In this document: one piece after another, positions 38,415 through 48,478 of the stretch
Position numbering within the stretch: position 1 is the stretch's first letter
Layout: each line of letters opens with the position of its first letter
Program-made: the position numbers and the translations under genes
DNA from: Pseudomonas wenzhouensis
GTDB lineage: Bacteria; Pseudomonadota; Gammaproteobacteria; Pseudomonadales; Pseudomonadaceae
Length of the DNA: 64,000 nt
Assembly: GCF_021029445.1 (NCBI RefSeq)
Contig: NZ_CP072610.1
Coordinates: 62,001-126,000 of the forward strand
Direction of reading: 5' to 3'
Notes under the pieces: model-generated
What the model was told of the DNA's origin: nothing
The model's database searches: none
The model's input: the letters and a program-made list of their open reading frames with translations, nothing else

Positions 38415-41051
38415 TCAACGCCTCACCAGTCCACCCAGGCCGCCGGCGATCAGCGCGGCGGTGTCGGCCAATGCCACCCAGGGGTCGAGCCCGGCCGGCA
38501 CGGCCAGGTAGCGCGGCTCCCACTGCGGCAGGAACTTGTCCTTGAAGCGTCGCAGCCCCTGGAAGTTGTAGAAATTCTCGCCACGGTCGAACACCAGTGC
38601 ACCGAGGCGCAGCGGCAGCGGCGCGCCCTTGCGCGTCTGCAAGCCGGCCAGCGGCACCATGCCGAGGCTGAAGCGCGCATAGCCCTCGCTCTGGAATTGC
38701 TGGATAAGCCCCAGCATGAGGAACTCCATGGTCGACTTCGGCGCATCCGGCAGTACGCGCATCAGATCGAGGCTGGCCACCGCGCGCGTCTCGCATTCCA
38801 ACAAGTTGGCGAAGGCCACCGCACGCCCCTCGAAACGCACCACCACGACGCGGAAGTGCGCCAGGTACTCAGGGCTGAAACGGCCCAGGGAAAAACCCTT
38901 CTCGCGTACATTCTTGCCCTGCAGCCAGGCATCGGAAATGGCCTGTAGTTCCGCCATCGGCACCTGGCCGGGGGCGTGGAACTCCAGGCTCAGGCCGTCG
39001 CGCTGGCCACGGTTCCAGGTGTAACGCAAGGCCTTCATCTCCTTGCCATTGCTGGCCAGGTCGAAGGTTTTCAGATCCACCAGCGCTTCTTCGCCGAGCT
39101 TCAGCGCGGTCAGGCCGATGTCGATATAGCCGGGCAGATTCTCCGCGCGCACCTGGTAGAAAACCGGCCGCGCATGGTGGCGGTCGCACAGGTCGCGGAA
39201 CTGCCAGATCAGCTCGGCACGTGCGGCGGGCGGGCCGATGGGGTCGAACAGCGCCACCAGGCTGCGCCCTCGCCGCGCATACATGAGAAAGGCTTCGCCA
39301 TCAGGATGGAACAGCAGGGCTTTGTCGCCACTCAGCGCCAGGCCACCTTCGGGTTGCCGTGAGGCCTGGACGATGGCCCGCGCGCGCAGCAACGCATCCT
39401 CGTCCGGCAGGCTGATACTTGGCGGCGTGGCACGCAGCAGCCAGGTCAGGCTGACTGCCAGCAGCACCAGGGCACTACCCAGCGCTGCACGCAGGCCTCG
39501 CGGGGCATTGGCATCCAGTTCGAACTGCCACCACAGCTGATGGCTATAGGCGACATCCTGATAGGCAAACAGCAACAGCCACACCGACGTCGCGATCACC
39601 CCGACCGTCGCCGCCAGCGCCAGACCCGAGGCAGGCACATCCATCAGCCGGCTACGCCGGTAAAATTCGCGGCGAAACAGCGCCAGCAATCCGGCGACAA
39701 TCGCCAGCGCCAGTGACTCCAGCCAGTCGAAGCCCTTGAGCAACGACAGCACCACGCCCAGGCACAGCAGCACCAGGGTCAGCGCCCAGGCCGCCGACAG
39801 GCGCCGGCGCAGCCCTTGCGCCAGCAACAGGCAGAGCGTACCGACCAGGCTGGCCGCCAGGTGCGAGGCGGCGATCAATTGCGGCGGCATGAGAAAGCCC
39901 AGCGCTTCCAGATGCTCGTCCACGGTCGGCGTTACCCCGGAGAACAGCAGCACCGTGCCGGCGCAGAACACCAGCAGCGCCAGCACAGGCACCGCCATGC
40001 CACTGGCCATGCGCGCCACCTGGCGCGGGAACCACAGGCGACGCGCTTCGCTGGCCAACAGCAGGAGCCCAGCCGCCACCAACGGCAGAATCACATAGAG
40101 CAGGCGATAGAGCAGCATCGCCGCAACCAGACCGGCCGGGTCGATACGCGAGGAAAAGGCCGCCAGCAGCACCGCCTCGAACACCCCGACACCGCCCGGC
40201 ACATGGCTCAGCACACCAGCGGCCAGGGCCAGCATGTAGACCAGCACGAAGCTGGAGAAAGGCGGCGCCTCGGGCAGCAGCAGGTACAGCACGCTGGCGG
40301 CGATCAGCACGTCCAGGCTGCTGATCAGCAGTTGCGTCAGGCTCATGCGCAGGCCAGGCAGACGCAGGCTGAAGCGCCCCAGATCGACCTGCCAGCAACC
40401 GGGAGCAGGACGCTCGGCCAGGCGTTTGCGGCTGACCAGCAGTCCCACGACCAGCGCCGCAAGCAATATCACAACGGCCAGTACCGCCAGCACGGGCTCA
40501 GGCAGACGCAGTGCAGCTGACGCATCGCGCAAATCGAACAAAGCGGCCAGTGCCGCAAGAATCGGCAGGCTGACGCCCAGCGACAGGCTGGCGAACAGAC
40601 TCATGCGCGCCACATCGCCCGCACCGAGGCCATTGCGCCCGTACAGACGGTAGCGCACCGAACCGCCGGACAGCGCCGACAGGCCCACGGCATTGCCGAT
40701 GGCGAAGGCGCAGAAGCCGCCCAGCGCCAGGGTCGGCGGCGGCAGATCGACGTTGGCATAGCGGCTGGCCGACCACTCGTAGGCGAGCATCACCGCAAAA
40801 CCCAGCACAGTGGCCAGCAGGGCGCCGAGCAATGCCTGCGGCGGCACGGCTGCGAGCGACTCGCGCACCTGATCCGGGTTGATCTCGCGCACCAGATGCC
40901 AACAGGCGACCAGCGCCAGGCCGAACAACAGCAGCGACAGAGCAAGGCCGATCAGGTGGCGGTTGCGTTGCAGCCAGCCAGGTTGAGAGGAAGTAAGCAG
41001 ATCAGGCGCATCAGCGCCCTGGACGGGAAGTTCGGGTACCGCTCGACTCAT
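38415..41051 (-). CDS. mprF: Aminoacyl-phosphatidylglycerol synthase/flippase MprF
   Basis: 878-residue bifunctional membrane protein: N-terminal flippase domain of 12-14 helices (to about 540), then a cytoplasmic GNAT-like synthase (DUF2156) domain with LALSGDKALLFHPDGEAFLMYARRG and the catalytic-end motif VASLDLMRVLPDAPKSTMEFL, FSLGMVPLAG. It transfers Ala or Lys from tRNA to phosphatidylglycerol and flips the product, lowering surface charge and reducing cationic-peptide and drug binding. ATG at 41051; frame open nine codons upstream. First gene of a two-gene operon with the hydrolase. Confidence 0.94.
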   Translation of the reverse strand: MSRAVPELPVQGADAPDLLTSSQPGWLQRNRHLIGLALSLLLFGLALVACWHLVREINPDQVRESLAAVPPQALLGALLATVLGFAVMLAYEWSASRYANVDLPPPTLALGGFCAFAIGNAVGLSALSGGSVRYRLYGRNGLGAGDVARMSLFASLSLGVSLPILAALAALFDLRDASAALRLPEPVLAVLAVVILLAALVVGLLVSRKRLAERPAPGCWQVDLGRFSLRLPGLRMSLTQLLISSLDVLIAASVLYLLLPEAPPFSSFVLVYMLALAAGVLSHVPGGVGVFEAVLLAAFSSRIDPAGLVAAMLLYRLLYVILPLVAAGLLLLASEARRLWFPRQVARMASGMAVPVLALLVFCAGTVLLFSGVTPTVDEHLEALGFLMPPQLIAASHLAASLVGTLCLLLAQGLRRRLSAAWALTLVLLCLGVVLSLLKGFDWLESLALAIVAGLLALFRREFYRRSRLMDVPASGLALAATVGVIATSVWLLLFAYQDVAYSHQLWWQFELDANAPRGLRAALGSALVLLAVSLTWLLRATPPSISLPDEDALLRARAIVQASRQPEGGLALSGDKALLFHPDGEAFLMYARRGRSLVALFDPIGPPAARAELIWQFRDLCDRHHARPVFYQVRAENLPGYIDIGLTALKLGEEALVDLKTFDLASNGKEMKALRYTWNRGQRDGLSLEFHAPGQVPMAELQAISDAWLQGKNVREKGFSLGRFSPEYLAHFRVVVVRFEGRAVAFANLLECETRAVASLDLMRVLPDAPKSTMEFLMLGLIQQFQSEGYARFSLGMVPLAGLQTRKGAPLPLRLGALVFDRGENFYNFQGLRRFKDKFLPQWEPRYLAVPAGLDPWVALADTAALIAGGLGGLVRR

Positions 41052-41168
41052 GTCGAAAACGCCTCTGATGGACGCCACCTCGGAGCGAGGCCTTGATCAG
41101 AGTGTAGATGTAACAAAATGTTCCATTTATCCGAAACATTTATTGGAAGTTAAACCGATGCGAATCGC

Positions 41169-41435
41169 TCAGGCCTCGCCGAGAAACCGCAGACCAGCGC
41201 CTTCGGGATCCACGCGCATCACTTCCATCTTCAATACCGGCGCGGGGAAGGGCAGATCCTGCACCTGGCCAATCACTTCGGTGCCAACCGCCAGGCCAGC
41301 CATGTCCGGGTGCTTCACGTAGACACCACTGTCGGACAGGTCACGGGTCTGCGCCAGCAGCTCACCAAAACTGGGGTGGCTGATCTTGATCCGGCACTTC
41401 ATCGGGGTACGCACCTGCTGGCGCTGGTTGGGCAT
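41169..41435 (-). CDS. PilZ domain protein
   Basis: 88-residue stand-alone PilZ domain, a cyclic-di-GMP receptor fold. Both binding motifs are present: R5-Q-Q-V-R9 (RxxxR) and D32-L-S-D-S-G37 (D/NxSxxG). Occupies the place of PA0012 next to the lipid A acyltransferase gene. Target is unknown. Confidence 0.9.
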   Translation of the reverse strand: MPNQRQQVRTPMKCRIKISHPSFGELLAQTRDLSDSGVYVKHPDMAGLAVGTEVIGQVQDLPFPAPVLKMEVMRVDPEGAGLRFLGEA

Positions 41436-41505
41436 GACGGCTCCATGATTGGGCGAGCAATGTCGCCTTTAATAGCCTATTCGCGCGTTGGCGCCCAGCA
41501 GGCGG

Positions 41506-41533
41506 CAGAAAAAAGGCGCCATCGAGGCGCCTT
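41506..41533 (-). terminator. Terminator of the lipid A acyltransferase gene
   Basis: Read leftward: AAGGCGCC-TCGAT-GGCGCCTT followed by TTTTC, 29 bases after the acyltransferase stop. Confidence 0.9.
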
Positions 41534-41561
41534 ACTTACATCTTGCTCAGTGACGGGTACG

Positions 41562-42449
41562 TCAGTACCACTTGGCCTCACCGTCCGGGCGCTTCTTGAA
41601 GCGCTTCATGCTCCACATGTACTGGCTCGGGTAGCTGCGCACGTAGCGCGACACCACTTCGCTCATCGCCGCCACGCCTTCTTCGACGTTCTCGCTGTAC
41701 ATGCCTTCGGGAGCGGCCTCGAGGATCACCTTGTAGCCGCTGCCATCCGGCAGGCGCAGCGCATGCAGGAACACGCCGACCGCCTTGCCGCCGGTGAGCA
41801 TGCCGGGGACGAACTTGCTGGTCAGCGCGGTGGTGCCGAGAAAGGGCACGAAAACACCCGACGAACGGCTCGGCTCCGGATCGGCCGGAATGCCCACGGC
41901 GCCGCCACGGCGTACTTCCTTGATGACGCTGAGGATGCCTTCCTTGGTCGACGGCGCGACACGGTTACCCATCTGCACGCGCTGCTGCTGCAGCAGTTCG
42001 TCGACCGCCTTGAGCTTCGGTGGGCGGTAGAAAATGATCGGTTTGCACTGGTTGCAGTAGAAGTGGTTGAGCACTTCCCAGTTACCCAGGTGGCTGGTGA
42101 TGCCGACCACGCCCTTGCCGGACGCCAGCGCCTGTTGCAGCACTTCCAGGCCTTCCACTTCGCGCACCAGCTTCAGCGACTTCTGCGCCGGCCAGATCCA
42201 GGCGCAGGCACTTTCGGTCAGGGTCTTGCCGATGTCCTTGAGGCTCTGCCCGACCAGACGCTCACGCTCGGCCTCGCTCAGTTCAGGGAAGCACTTGCTA
42301 AGGTTGATGCGCACCACGTCGCGCGAGCTGTTCGGTAGCTTCCACATCAGCCAACCGATGGCATTGCCCACGGCCTGCACCGCACGCCAGGGCAGCAGTG
42401 CGAAGAGGCGCAGGAAACCCACCACCAGAGCGCCCTTGAGTTTTTCCAC
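41562..42449 (-). CDS. htrB: Lipid A late acyltransferase (HtrB/LpxL family, PA0011 type)
   Basis: 295-residue inner-membrane enzyme of the LpxL/HtrB family that adds a secondary lauroyl (or 2-hydroxylauroyl) chain to lipid A. N-terminal hydrophobic anchor, catalytic HxxxxE motif SHLGNWEVL, then GIPADPEPSRSSGVFVPFLG. I start at the GTG of VEKLKGALVVGF (GGAG six bases before); the frame is open four codons further up to another GTG. Its position beside tag, glyQ and glyS is that of PA0011. Confidence 0.9.
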   Translation of the reverse strand: MEKLKGALVVGFLRLFALLPWRAVQAVGNAIGWLMWKLPNSSRDVVRINLSKCFPELSEAERERLVGQSLKDIGKTLTESACAWIWPAQKSLKLVREVEGLEVLQQALASGKGVVGITSHLGNWEVLNHFYCNQCKPIIFYRPPKLKAVDELLQQQRVQMGNRVAPSTKEGILSVIKEVRRGGAVGIPADPEPSRSSGVFVPFLGTTALTSKFVPGMLTGGKAVGVFLHALRLPDGSGYKVILEAAPEGMYSENVEEGVAAMSEVVSRYVRSYPSQYMWSMKRFKKRPDGEAKWY

Positions 42450-42503
42450 GACAGACTCCACCGCTCAGAAAAGCGCCAAGTGTAACGGCGTGAGCCCATG
42501 CAG

Positions 42504-43112
42504 TCAGTACAGGCTGGTGCGCTGCCGCTGTTGCAGGTCGCGCTCATAGGCCGCGACATCGAAGGTTTCATCGATGCAGCGGAAGATATCACCGGCGCTG
42601 GGCAGACTACCGCGCTCGACCTGGCGCGCGGCATCCCATAGCCCCGAACGCAGCGCCGCCTTGGCACACTGGAAATAGCAACTCTGCACCTGAATGCGCA
42701 GCACGCTGCGCGGCAGCTTGCCCTGAACGCGGCCCAGCTCGAGCAACTCGGGATCGAGCGAGATTTCCGCGCGGCCATTGACCCGCAGACTCTCACCAAC
42801 GCCGGGAATCAGGAACAGCAGCGCCACCTGCGGATTGAGGACGATATTGCGCAGGCTGTCGATGCGGTTGTTGCCGGGACGATCCGGCAGCAGCAGGGTC
42901 TGCTCGTCGAGAATCTGCACGAAGCCCGGCGTATCACCGCGCGGCGAACAATCCAGGCCATCCGCACCGGCGCTGGCCAACACCACGAAGGGCGAGGCCT
43001 GGATCAGCGCACGATAAGGTTCGATCAGGTGCGGCAGCTCCTTGCGCCGCGAGCGCTCGTGGCTTTCGCCGTAGAGTGCCTGCAGTTCGTCCAGGGTGGT
43101 GATGGTGGTCAT
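42504..43112 (-). CDS. PPOX-class FMN-binding oxidoreductase-like protein
   Basis: 202-residue protein of the pyridoxamine-phosphate-oxidase-like split-barrel fold. Characteristic stretches: SPFVVLASAGADGLDCSPRGDTPGFV, LLLPDRPGNNRIDSLRNIVLNPQVALLFLIPG and LRVNGRAEI, which resemble the MSMEG_1061/DR2398-type flavoproteins. Reaction and substrate unknown. Its ATG overlaps the tag stop (ATGA), so the two are co-translated. Confidence 0.82.
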   Translation of the reverse strand: MTTITTLDELQALYGESHERSRRKELPHLIEPYRALIQASPFVVLASAGADGLDCSPRGDTPGFVQILDEQTLLLPDRPGNNRIDSLRNIVLNPQVALLFLIPGVGESLRVNGRAEISLDPELLELGRVQGKLPRSVLRIQVQSCYFQCAKAALRSGLWDAARQVERGSLPSAGDIFRCIDETFDVAAYERDLQQRQRTSLY

Positions 43113-43663
43113 GAGCCCTTCAGTTGCGCGTAGCGGTCGCAGTCTGTGGTGTGGTCCATCACCATACCCGTGGCCTGCATGAAGGCATAGCAGATGGTCG
43201 GGCCGACGAAGGTGAAGCCGGCCTTTTTCAACGCCTTGCTCATCGCCTCGGCCTCGGGCGTCAGCGCCGGCACCTGGCTGCGTTCGCTGAAATGGTTGAT
43301 CTTCGGCGTGCCGCCAACGAACGACCAGAGCAGCGTCACCGGGTCGTCCAGTTTCAGCCAGGCCTGGGCGTTCTGCCGCACGGCCTTGAGCTTGAGGCGG
43401 TTACGGATAATGCCTGGATCCTGCATCAGCGCCTCGATTTCGTCGTCAGTGAGACGCGCCAGACGCTCGGCATCGAATCCATGCAGCACCTGCCGATAGC
43501 GCTCGCGCTTCTTCAGCACGGTGATCCACGACAGGCCGGCCTGCGCGCCCTCGAGCAGCAGCATCTCGAACAGATGCCGGGGATCGCGCTGCGGCACCCC
43601 CCATTCCTCGTCGTGATAGGCCTGGTACAGCGGATCGTCGGTACACCAGAAGCAGCGGGGCAT
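43109..43663 (-). CDS. tag: DNA-3-methyladenine glycosylase I
   Basis: 184-residue helix-hairpin-helix-type glycosylase removing 3-methyladenine from alkylated DNA. The zinc-binding residues are present: C4 (MPRCFWC), H17 (YHDEEWG) and the C-terminal H and C in MVMDHTTDC. WGVPQRDPRHLFEMLLLEGAQAGLSW is the family core. Same place as PA0010. Confidence 0.96.
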   Translation of the reverse strand: MPRCFWCTDDPLYQAYHDEEWGVPQRDPRHLFEMLLLEGAQAGLSWITVLKKRERYRQVLHGFDAERLARLTDDEIEALMQDPGIIRNRLKLKAVRQNAQAWLKLDDPVTLLWSFVGGTPKINHFSERSQVPALTPEAEAMSKALKKAGFTFVGPTICYAFMQATGMVMDHTTDCDRYAQLKGS

Positions 43664-43834
43664 GGTCGTGAACCTCGGTCAGGGTCGAAACGGCGACTAT
43701 AGCGGCACAATAACTGGATATAAATACAGCCATCGAGAAGCCGAATGATGCCGATGTGCCGTACCCTGCGGCCTGCGCCGAGTTTCGATATACTCACCTG
43801 CTTTCCCTCGCAAGCCTCCACAGGTGATTTTTTC

Positions 43835-44782
43835 GTGAGCCAGACCAAGCCTGCCGTGCGCACCTTCCAGGACCTGATCCTGGCCCTGCAGAACTACTGG
43901 GCCGAGCAGGGCTGCGTGGTGCTGCAACCCTACGACATGGAAGTGGGCGCCGGCACCTTCCACACCGCCACCTTCCTGCGCGCCGTCGGCCCGGAGACCT
44001 GGAACGCCGCCTACGTGCAGCCGTCCCGCCGCCCGACCGACGGCCGCTACGGCGAAAACCCCAACCGCCTGCAGCACTACTACCAGTTCCAGGTGGTCTT
44101 GAAGCCCAACCCGGAGAACTTCCAGGAGCTGTACCTGGGTTCGCTCAAGGCCATCGGCCTCGACCCGGAAGTGCATGACATCCGCTTCGTCGAAGACAAC
44201 TGGGAGTCGCCGACCCTCGGCGCCTGGGGTCTGGGCTGGGAAATCTGGCTCAACGGCATGGAAGTCACCCAGTTCACCTACTTCCAGCAGGTCGGTGGCA
44301 TCGAGTGCTACCCGGTGACCGGCGAGATCACCTACGGCCTGGAGCGCCTGGCCATGTACCTGCAGGGCGTCGACTCGGTCTACGACCTGATCTGGACCGA
44401 CGGCCCGTTCGGCACCGTGACCTACGGCGACGTGTTCCACCAGAACGAAGTGGAACAGTCCACCTACAACTTCGAGCACGCCAACGTCGAGAAGCTGTTC
44501 GAGCTGTTCGATTTCTACGAGAGCGAAGCCAATCGCCTGATCGAGCTGGAACTGCCGCTGCCGACCTACGAAATGGTGCTCAAGGCCTCGCACACCTTCA
44601 ACCTGCTGGATGCCCGCCGCGCCATCTCGGTGACCGCACGTCAGCAGTACATCCTGCGCGTGCGCACCCTGGCCCGCGCCGTGGCGCAGAGCTACCTGCA
44701 GGCCCGCGCCCGACTCGGCTTCCCCATGGCCACCCCCGAACTGCGTGACGAAGTACTGGCCAAGCTGGAGGCGCAAGCATGA
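43835..44782 (+). CDS. glyQ: Glycyl-tRNA synthetase alpha subunit
   Basis: 315-residue class II catalytic subunit of the alpha2beta2 bacterial GlyRS, attaching glycine to tRNA-Gly. Family core: [48 protein letters not shown] and [14 protein letters not shown]. Starts at the GTG at 43835 ([14 protein letters not shown]); an in-frame ATG 90 bases earlier would add an unconserved extension. Four-base overlap with glyS. Confidence 0.97.
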   Translation: MSQTKPAVRTFQDLILALQNYWAEQGCVVLQPYDMEVGAGTFHTATFLRAVGPETWNAAYVQPSRRPTDGRYGENPNRLQHYYQFQVVLKPNPENFQELYLGSLKAIGLDPEVHDIRFVEDNWESPTLGAWGLGWEIWLNGMEVTQFTYFQQVGGIECYPVTGEITYGLERLAMYLQGVDSVYDLIWTDGPFGTVTYGDVFHQNEVEQSTYNFEHANVEKLFELFDFYESEANRLIELELPLPTYEMVLKASHTFNLLDARRAISVTARQQYILRVRTLARAVAQSYLQARARLGFPMATPELRDEVLAKLEAQA

Positions 44783-46833
44783 GTGCACAAGATTTTCTGG
44801 TCGAACTGGGCACCGAAGAGCTGCCACCGAAAGCGCTGAAAAGCCTCGGTGATGCTTTCCTCGCCGGTATCGAGAAAGGCCTCAAGGCCGCCGGCCTGAG
44901 CTACACCGCCAGCCGTGTATACGCCGCGCCACGGCGCCTGGCCGTACTGGTCGAGCAGCTCGAAGAGCAGCAGGCCGACCGCAGCATGAACCTCGACGGC
45001 CCGCCCATCCAGGCCGCATTCGACGCTGACGGCAACCCGACCCAGGCCGCCCTGGGTTTTGCCCGCAAGTGCGGCGTGGATATCGCCGAGATCGACCGCA
45101 GCGGCGCGAAGCTGCGCTTCGCCCAGCACATCCCTGGTCAGCCGGCGGTGAACCTGCTGCCGACCATCGTGCAGGATTCGCTGAACGACCTGCCGATTCC
45201 CAAGCGCATGCGTTGGGCTGCCCGTCGTGACGAGTTCGTGCGCCCGACCCAGTGGCTGGTGATGCTGTTCGGCGACGCCGTGGTCGATTGCGAAATCCTC
45301 GCGCAGAAGGCCGGTCGCGTGTCTCGTGGTCACCGCTTCCACGCCAACCGTGAGGTGCGCATCAGCAGCCCGGCCAACTACGCCGAAGACCTGCGCAGCG
45401 CCTACGTGCTGGCCGACTTCGCCGAGCGTCGTGAGCTCATCAGCCGCCGCGTCGACGAACTGGCCGCCGCTGAGCAGGGCAGCGCCATCGTGCCGCCGGC
45501 GCTGCTGGACGAAGTCACCGCCCTGGTCGAATGGCCGGTGCCGCTGGTTTGCTCGTTCGAGGAGCGCTTCCTGGAAGTGCCGCAGGAAGCGCTGATCAGC
45601 ACCATGCAGGACAACCAGAAGTACTTCTGCCTGCTCGATGCCAACGGCAAGCTGCTGCCGCGCTTCATCACCGTGGCCAACGTCGAGTCCAAGGACCCGG
45701 CGCAGATCGTCTCGGGTAACGAGAAAGTCGTGCGCCCGCGCCTGACCGACGCCGAGTTCTTCTTCAAGCAGGACAAGAAGCAGAAGCTCGAAGGCTTCAA
45801 CCAGCGCCTGGCCAACGTGGTGTTCCAGGCCCAGTTGGGTTCGGTATTTGAAAAAGCCCAACGGGTATCGGCGCTCGCCGGTTTTATCGCCCGCGAAGTC
45901 GGTGGCGACGCCCAGCGCGCCGCCCGTGCCGGTCTGCTGTCCAAATGCGACCTGGCCACAGAGATGGTTGGCGAATTCCCCGAAATGCAGGGCATCGCCG
46001 GCTACTACTACGCGCTCAACGACGGTGAGCCGCAGGACGTCGCCCTGGCCCTGAACGAGCAATACATGCCGCGCGGTGCTGGTGCCGAACTGCCGAGCAC
46101 CCTGACCGGTGCTGCCGTGGCCGTGGCCGACAAGCTCGACACCCTGGTCGGCATCTTCGGCATCGGCATGCTGCCGACCGGCTCTAAAGACCCCTACGCT
46201 CTGCGTCGCGCCGCCCTCGGCGTGCTGCGCATCCTGATCGAGAAGGGCCTGGATCTGGACCTGGCCACTGCGGTCGACTTCGCCGTCGCCCAGTACGCCG
46301 GCAAGATCAAGACCGACGGTCTGGCAGCTCAGGTGCTGGAGTTCATCTTCGACCGCCTGCGTGCGCGCTACGAAGACGAAGGCATCGAAGTCGCCGTGTA
46401 CCAGGCCGTGCGTGCGGTGGGCCCGACCTCGCCGCTGGACTTCGACCAGCGCGTGCAGGCCGTGCAGGCCTTCCGCAAGCTGCCGCAGGCCGCTGCCCTG
46501 GCCGCTGCCAACAAGCGTGTGTCGAACCTGCTGAGCAAGGCCGAAGGTGGCGTCGCCGCCCAGGTCGAAGCGCACTACTTCGACAACCCCAGCGAGTTCG
46601 CCCTGCACGCTGCCATCCAGCAGGCCGACCAGGCCGTTCAACCGCTTGCCGCCGCCCGTCAGTACAACGAAGCACTGGCCAAGCTGGCCAGCCTGCGCGA
46701 GCCGGTGGACGCCTTCTTCGAGGCGGTGCTGGTCAACGCCGAGGACGCACGCGTGCGTGCCAACCGTTACGCCCTGCTGGCTCGCCTGCGCGGGCTGTTC
46801 CTCGGTGTGGCGGACATCTCGGTACTGGGCTGA
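44779..46833 (+). CDS. glyS: Glycyl-tRNA synthetase beta subunit
   Basis: 684-residue beta subunit that recognises tRNA-Gly. N-terminal [22 protein letters not shown], central HD-like region ([31 protein letters not shown]) and C-terminal anticodon-binding-like domain. Normal length. Followed by a long perfect hairpin. Confidence 0.97.
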   Translation: MSAQDFLVELGTEELPPKALKSLGDAFLAGIEKGLKAAGLSYTASRVYAAPRRLAVLVEQLEEQQADRSMNLDGPPIQAAFDADGNPTQAALGFARKCGVDIAEIDRSGAKLRFAQHIPGQPAVNLLPTIVQDSLNDLPIPKRMRWAARRDEFVRPTQWLVMLFGDAVVDCEILAQKAGRVSRGHRFHANREVRISSPANYAEDLRSAYVLADFAERRELISRRVDELAAAEQGSAIVPPALLDEVTALVEWPVPLVCSFEERFLEVPQEALISTMQDNQKYFCLLDANGKLLPRFITVANVESKDPAQIVSGNEKVVRPRLTDAEFFFKQDKKQKLEGFNQRLANVVFQAQLGSVFEKAQRVSALAGFIAREVGGDAQRAARAGLLSKCDLATEMVGEFPEMQGIAGYYYALNDGEPQDVALALNEQYMPRGAGAELPSTLTGAAVAVADKLDTLVGIFGIGMLPTGSKDPYALRRAALGVLRILIEKGLDLDLATAVDFAVAQYAGKIKTDGLAAQVLEFIFDRLRARYEDEGIEVAVYQAVRAVGPTSPLDFDQRVQAVQAFRKLPQAAALAAANKRVSNLLSKAEGGVAAQVEAHYFDNPSEFALHAAIQQADQAVQPLAAARQYNEALAKLASLREPVDAFFEAVLVNAEDARVRANRYALLARLRGLFLGVADISVLG

Positions 46834-46840
46834 CGCCAGG

Positions 46841-46870
46841 CGCTGGCCGCGAAGCTTTTCGCGGCCAGCG
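46841..46870 (+). terminator. Strong hairpin between glyS and gmhB
   Basis: CGCTGGCCGCGAA-GCTT-TTCGCGGCCAGCG is a perfect 13-base stem eight bases after glyS. Only GTCGTTT follows, so the T tract is weak; it may terminate, partly attenuate, or stabilise the glyQS transcript. Confidence 0.65.
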
Positions 46871-46902
46871 GTCGTTTCCATCTCTGCTTGTGGCGTGGCT
46901 GC

Positions 46903-47433
46903 ATGAAACTGCTGATTCTCGACCGCGACGGTGTCATCAACCAGGATTCCGACGCCTATATCAAGACGCTCGACGAGTGGATTCCGATCCCGTCGTCGAT
47001 CAGCGCCATCGCACGCCTGTCGCAAGCGGGCTGGACGGTGGCCGTGGCCACCAACCAGTCCGGTATCGCCCGTGGCTATTACGACCTGGCGACCCTGGAG
47101 TCGATGCACGCGCGCCTGCGCCAGCTGGTGGCGGAGCAGGGCGGTGAGGTCGGCCTGATCGTCCACTGCCCGCACGGCCCGGACGATGGCTGCGACTGTC
47201 GCAAGCCGAAACCTGGCATGCTCAACCAGATTGCTGCGCACTACACCACGGATCTGACAGGTGTCTGGTTCGTCGGCGATACCAGCGGTGACCTGCAGGC
47301 GGCGCTGGCCGTCGATTGTCAGCCTGTGCTGGTGAAAACCGGCAAGGGCGAACGAACCCTGGCCAAACCGTTGCCGCCGGGAACCCTGGTATTCGATGAT
47401 CTGGCGGCTGTTGCCGATCAACTGCTTTCATAA
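46903..47433 (+). CDS. gmhB: D-glycero-beta-D-manno-heptose 1,7-bisphosphate 7-phosphatase
   Basis: 176-residue HAD phosphatase of ADP-heptose synthesis for LPS inner core. Catalytic D7xD9 (LILDRDGVI), ATNQSGIARG (motif II), the zinc-binding loop CPHGPDDGCDCRKPKPGM and motif IV VGDTSGDLQAA. ATG at 46903 starts at the first conserved strand. Followed after 13 bases by the acyltransferase gene, as PA0006-PA0005. Confidence 0.95.
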   Translation: MKLLILDRDGVINQDSDAYIKTLDEWIPIPSSISAIARLSQAGWTVAVATNQSGIARGYYDLATLESMHARLRQLVAEQGGEVGLIVHCPHGPDDGCDCRKPKPGMLNQIAAHYTTDLTGVWFVGDTSGDLQAALAVDCQPVLVKTGKGERTLAKPLPPGTLVFDDLAAVADQLLS

Positions 47434-47446
47434 GGTGTGAAATTCA

Positions 47447-48214
47447 ATGGCGATCCTGCAGGCATTCAGAGTCACGCTTTTCTACCTGCTGCTGTCGTCC
47501 AGCTCGTTCTTCTGGTGCCTGATCAGCCTGCTGGTCGCACCTTTGCTGCCGTATCGCCAGCGCTATCGCTTCGTCATCCAGGCCTGGTGCAGCTGCGCCG
47601 TGTGGCTGGCCAAGGTGATCGTCGGGATCCGCTATGACGTGCGTGGCGTGGAGAACATCCCCGAGCGCCCCTGCGTGATCCTCGCCAACCACCAGAGCAC
47701 CTGGGAAACCTTCTTCCTTTCCGCCTACTTCGAACCACTCAGCCAGGTGGTCAAGCGCGAACTGCTGCGCGTACCGTTCTTCGGCTGGGGCATGGCGCTG
47801 CTCAAGCCCATCGCCATCGACCGCAGCAACCCCAAGGCCGCGCTCAAGCAGTTGGCCAAGCAGGGCGACGAACGCCTCAAGCAGGGCGCCTGGGTGCTGG
47901 TATTCCCCGAAGGCACACGCATTCCGCCAGGGCAGATCGGCAAGTTCTCTCGCGGCGGCACCGCCCTGGCGGTAAATGCCGGCTTGCCGGTACTGCCCAT
48001 CGCCCACAACGCCGGCGAATTCTGGCCCAAGGCTGGCTGGAGCAAGCGCTCAGGCACCATCCAGGTGATCATTGGCCAACCGATGTATGCCGAGGGCGAA
48101 GGCCCGCGCGCCATCGCCGAACTCAACGAACGTGCTTTCCAGTGGGTCTGCCAGCAACAAACCGAACTGAGTGGCGAAGCGCCGCAGCTGAGCCGCCTGG
48201 GTGAAACCGCCTGA
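47447..48214 (+). CDS. 1-acylglycerol-3-phosphate acyltransferase family protein (PA0005/LptA type)
   Basis: 255-residue PlsC-like acyltransferase with an N-terminal membrane helix. The catalytic box is NHQSTWE (H82, with Glu87 in place of the usual Asp), and the phosphate-binding motif is VFPEGTRIPPG. Probably acylates lysophosphatidic acid or other lysophospholipids. Co-transcribed with gmhB. The synteny with gyrB seen in P. aeruginosa is broken here by about 10 kb. Confidence 0.9.
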   Translation: MAILQAFRVTLFYLLLSSSSFFWCLISLLVAPLLPYRQRYRFVIQAWCSCAVWLAKVIVGIRYDVRGVENIPERPCVILANHQSTWETFFLSAYFEPLSQVVKRELLRVPFFGWGMALLKPIAIDRSNPKAALKQLAKQGDERLKQGAWVLVFPEGTRIPPGQIGKFSRGGTALAVNAGLPVLPIAHNAGEFWPKAGWSKRSGTIQVIIGQPMYAEGEGPRAIAELNERAFQWVCQQQTELSGEAPQLSRLGETA

Positions 48215-48478
48215 TCTGTGGATAAGCTGTGCATGGAATACCATCAGAAAGCCATTATCTACGCATAACCAATTGATTTTAAATACACTTTTCCCGCGCG
48301 AAGGAAGCTTAACAGCAGGGTATAAGTTGTCATGCAGGAGCAAGTTGCTTCGCGTGTAAACTGCTGCCGGGGTAGCGGCAACATGCAGGCCGTCGACGAA
48401 TCCGCAGGAACTCGATAAGTTCACAGTCTCATCTGCGGCCTTGGCCGATGATTGGATCAGTAAAGGGAATTCACTGCC

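Noticed and set aside
44692-47421. 909-codon open frame antisense to glyS and gmhB
   Set aside because: Long antisense frames are frequent in GC-rich genes; the glyS and gmhB proteins on the other strand are complete and conserved, while this frame has no family features.
48217-48225. Perfect DnaA box (TGTGGATAA) downstream of the PA0005-type gene
   Set aside because: A single box without AT-rich 13-mers or a cluster; the origin of pseudomonads lies upstream of dnaA, beyond the right edge. Same judgement for the copy at 55319-55327 inside the IS21 left part.
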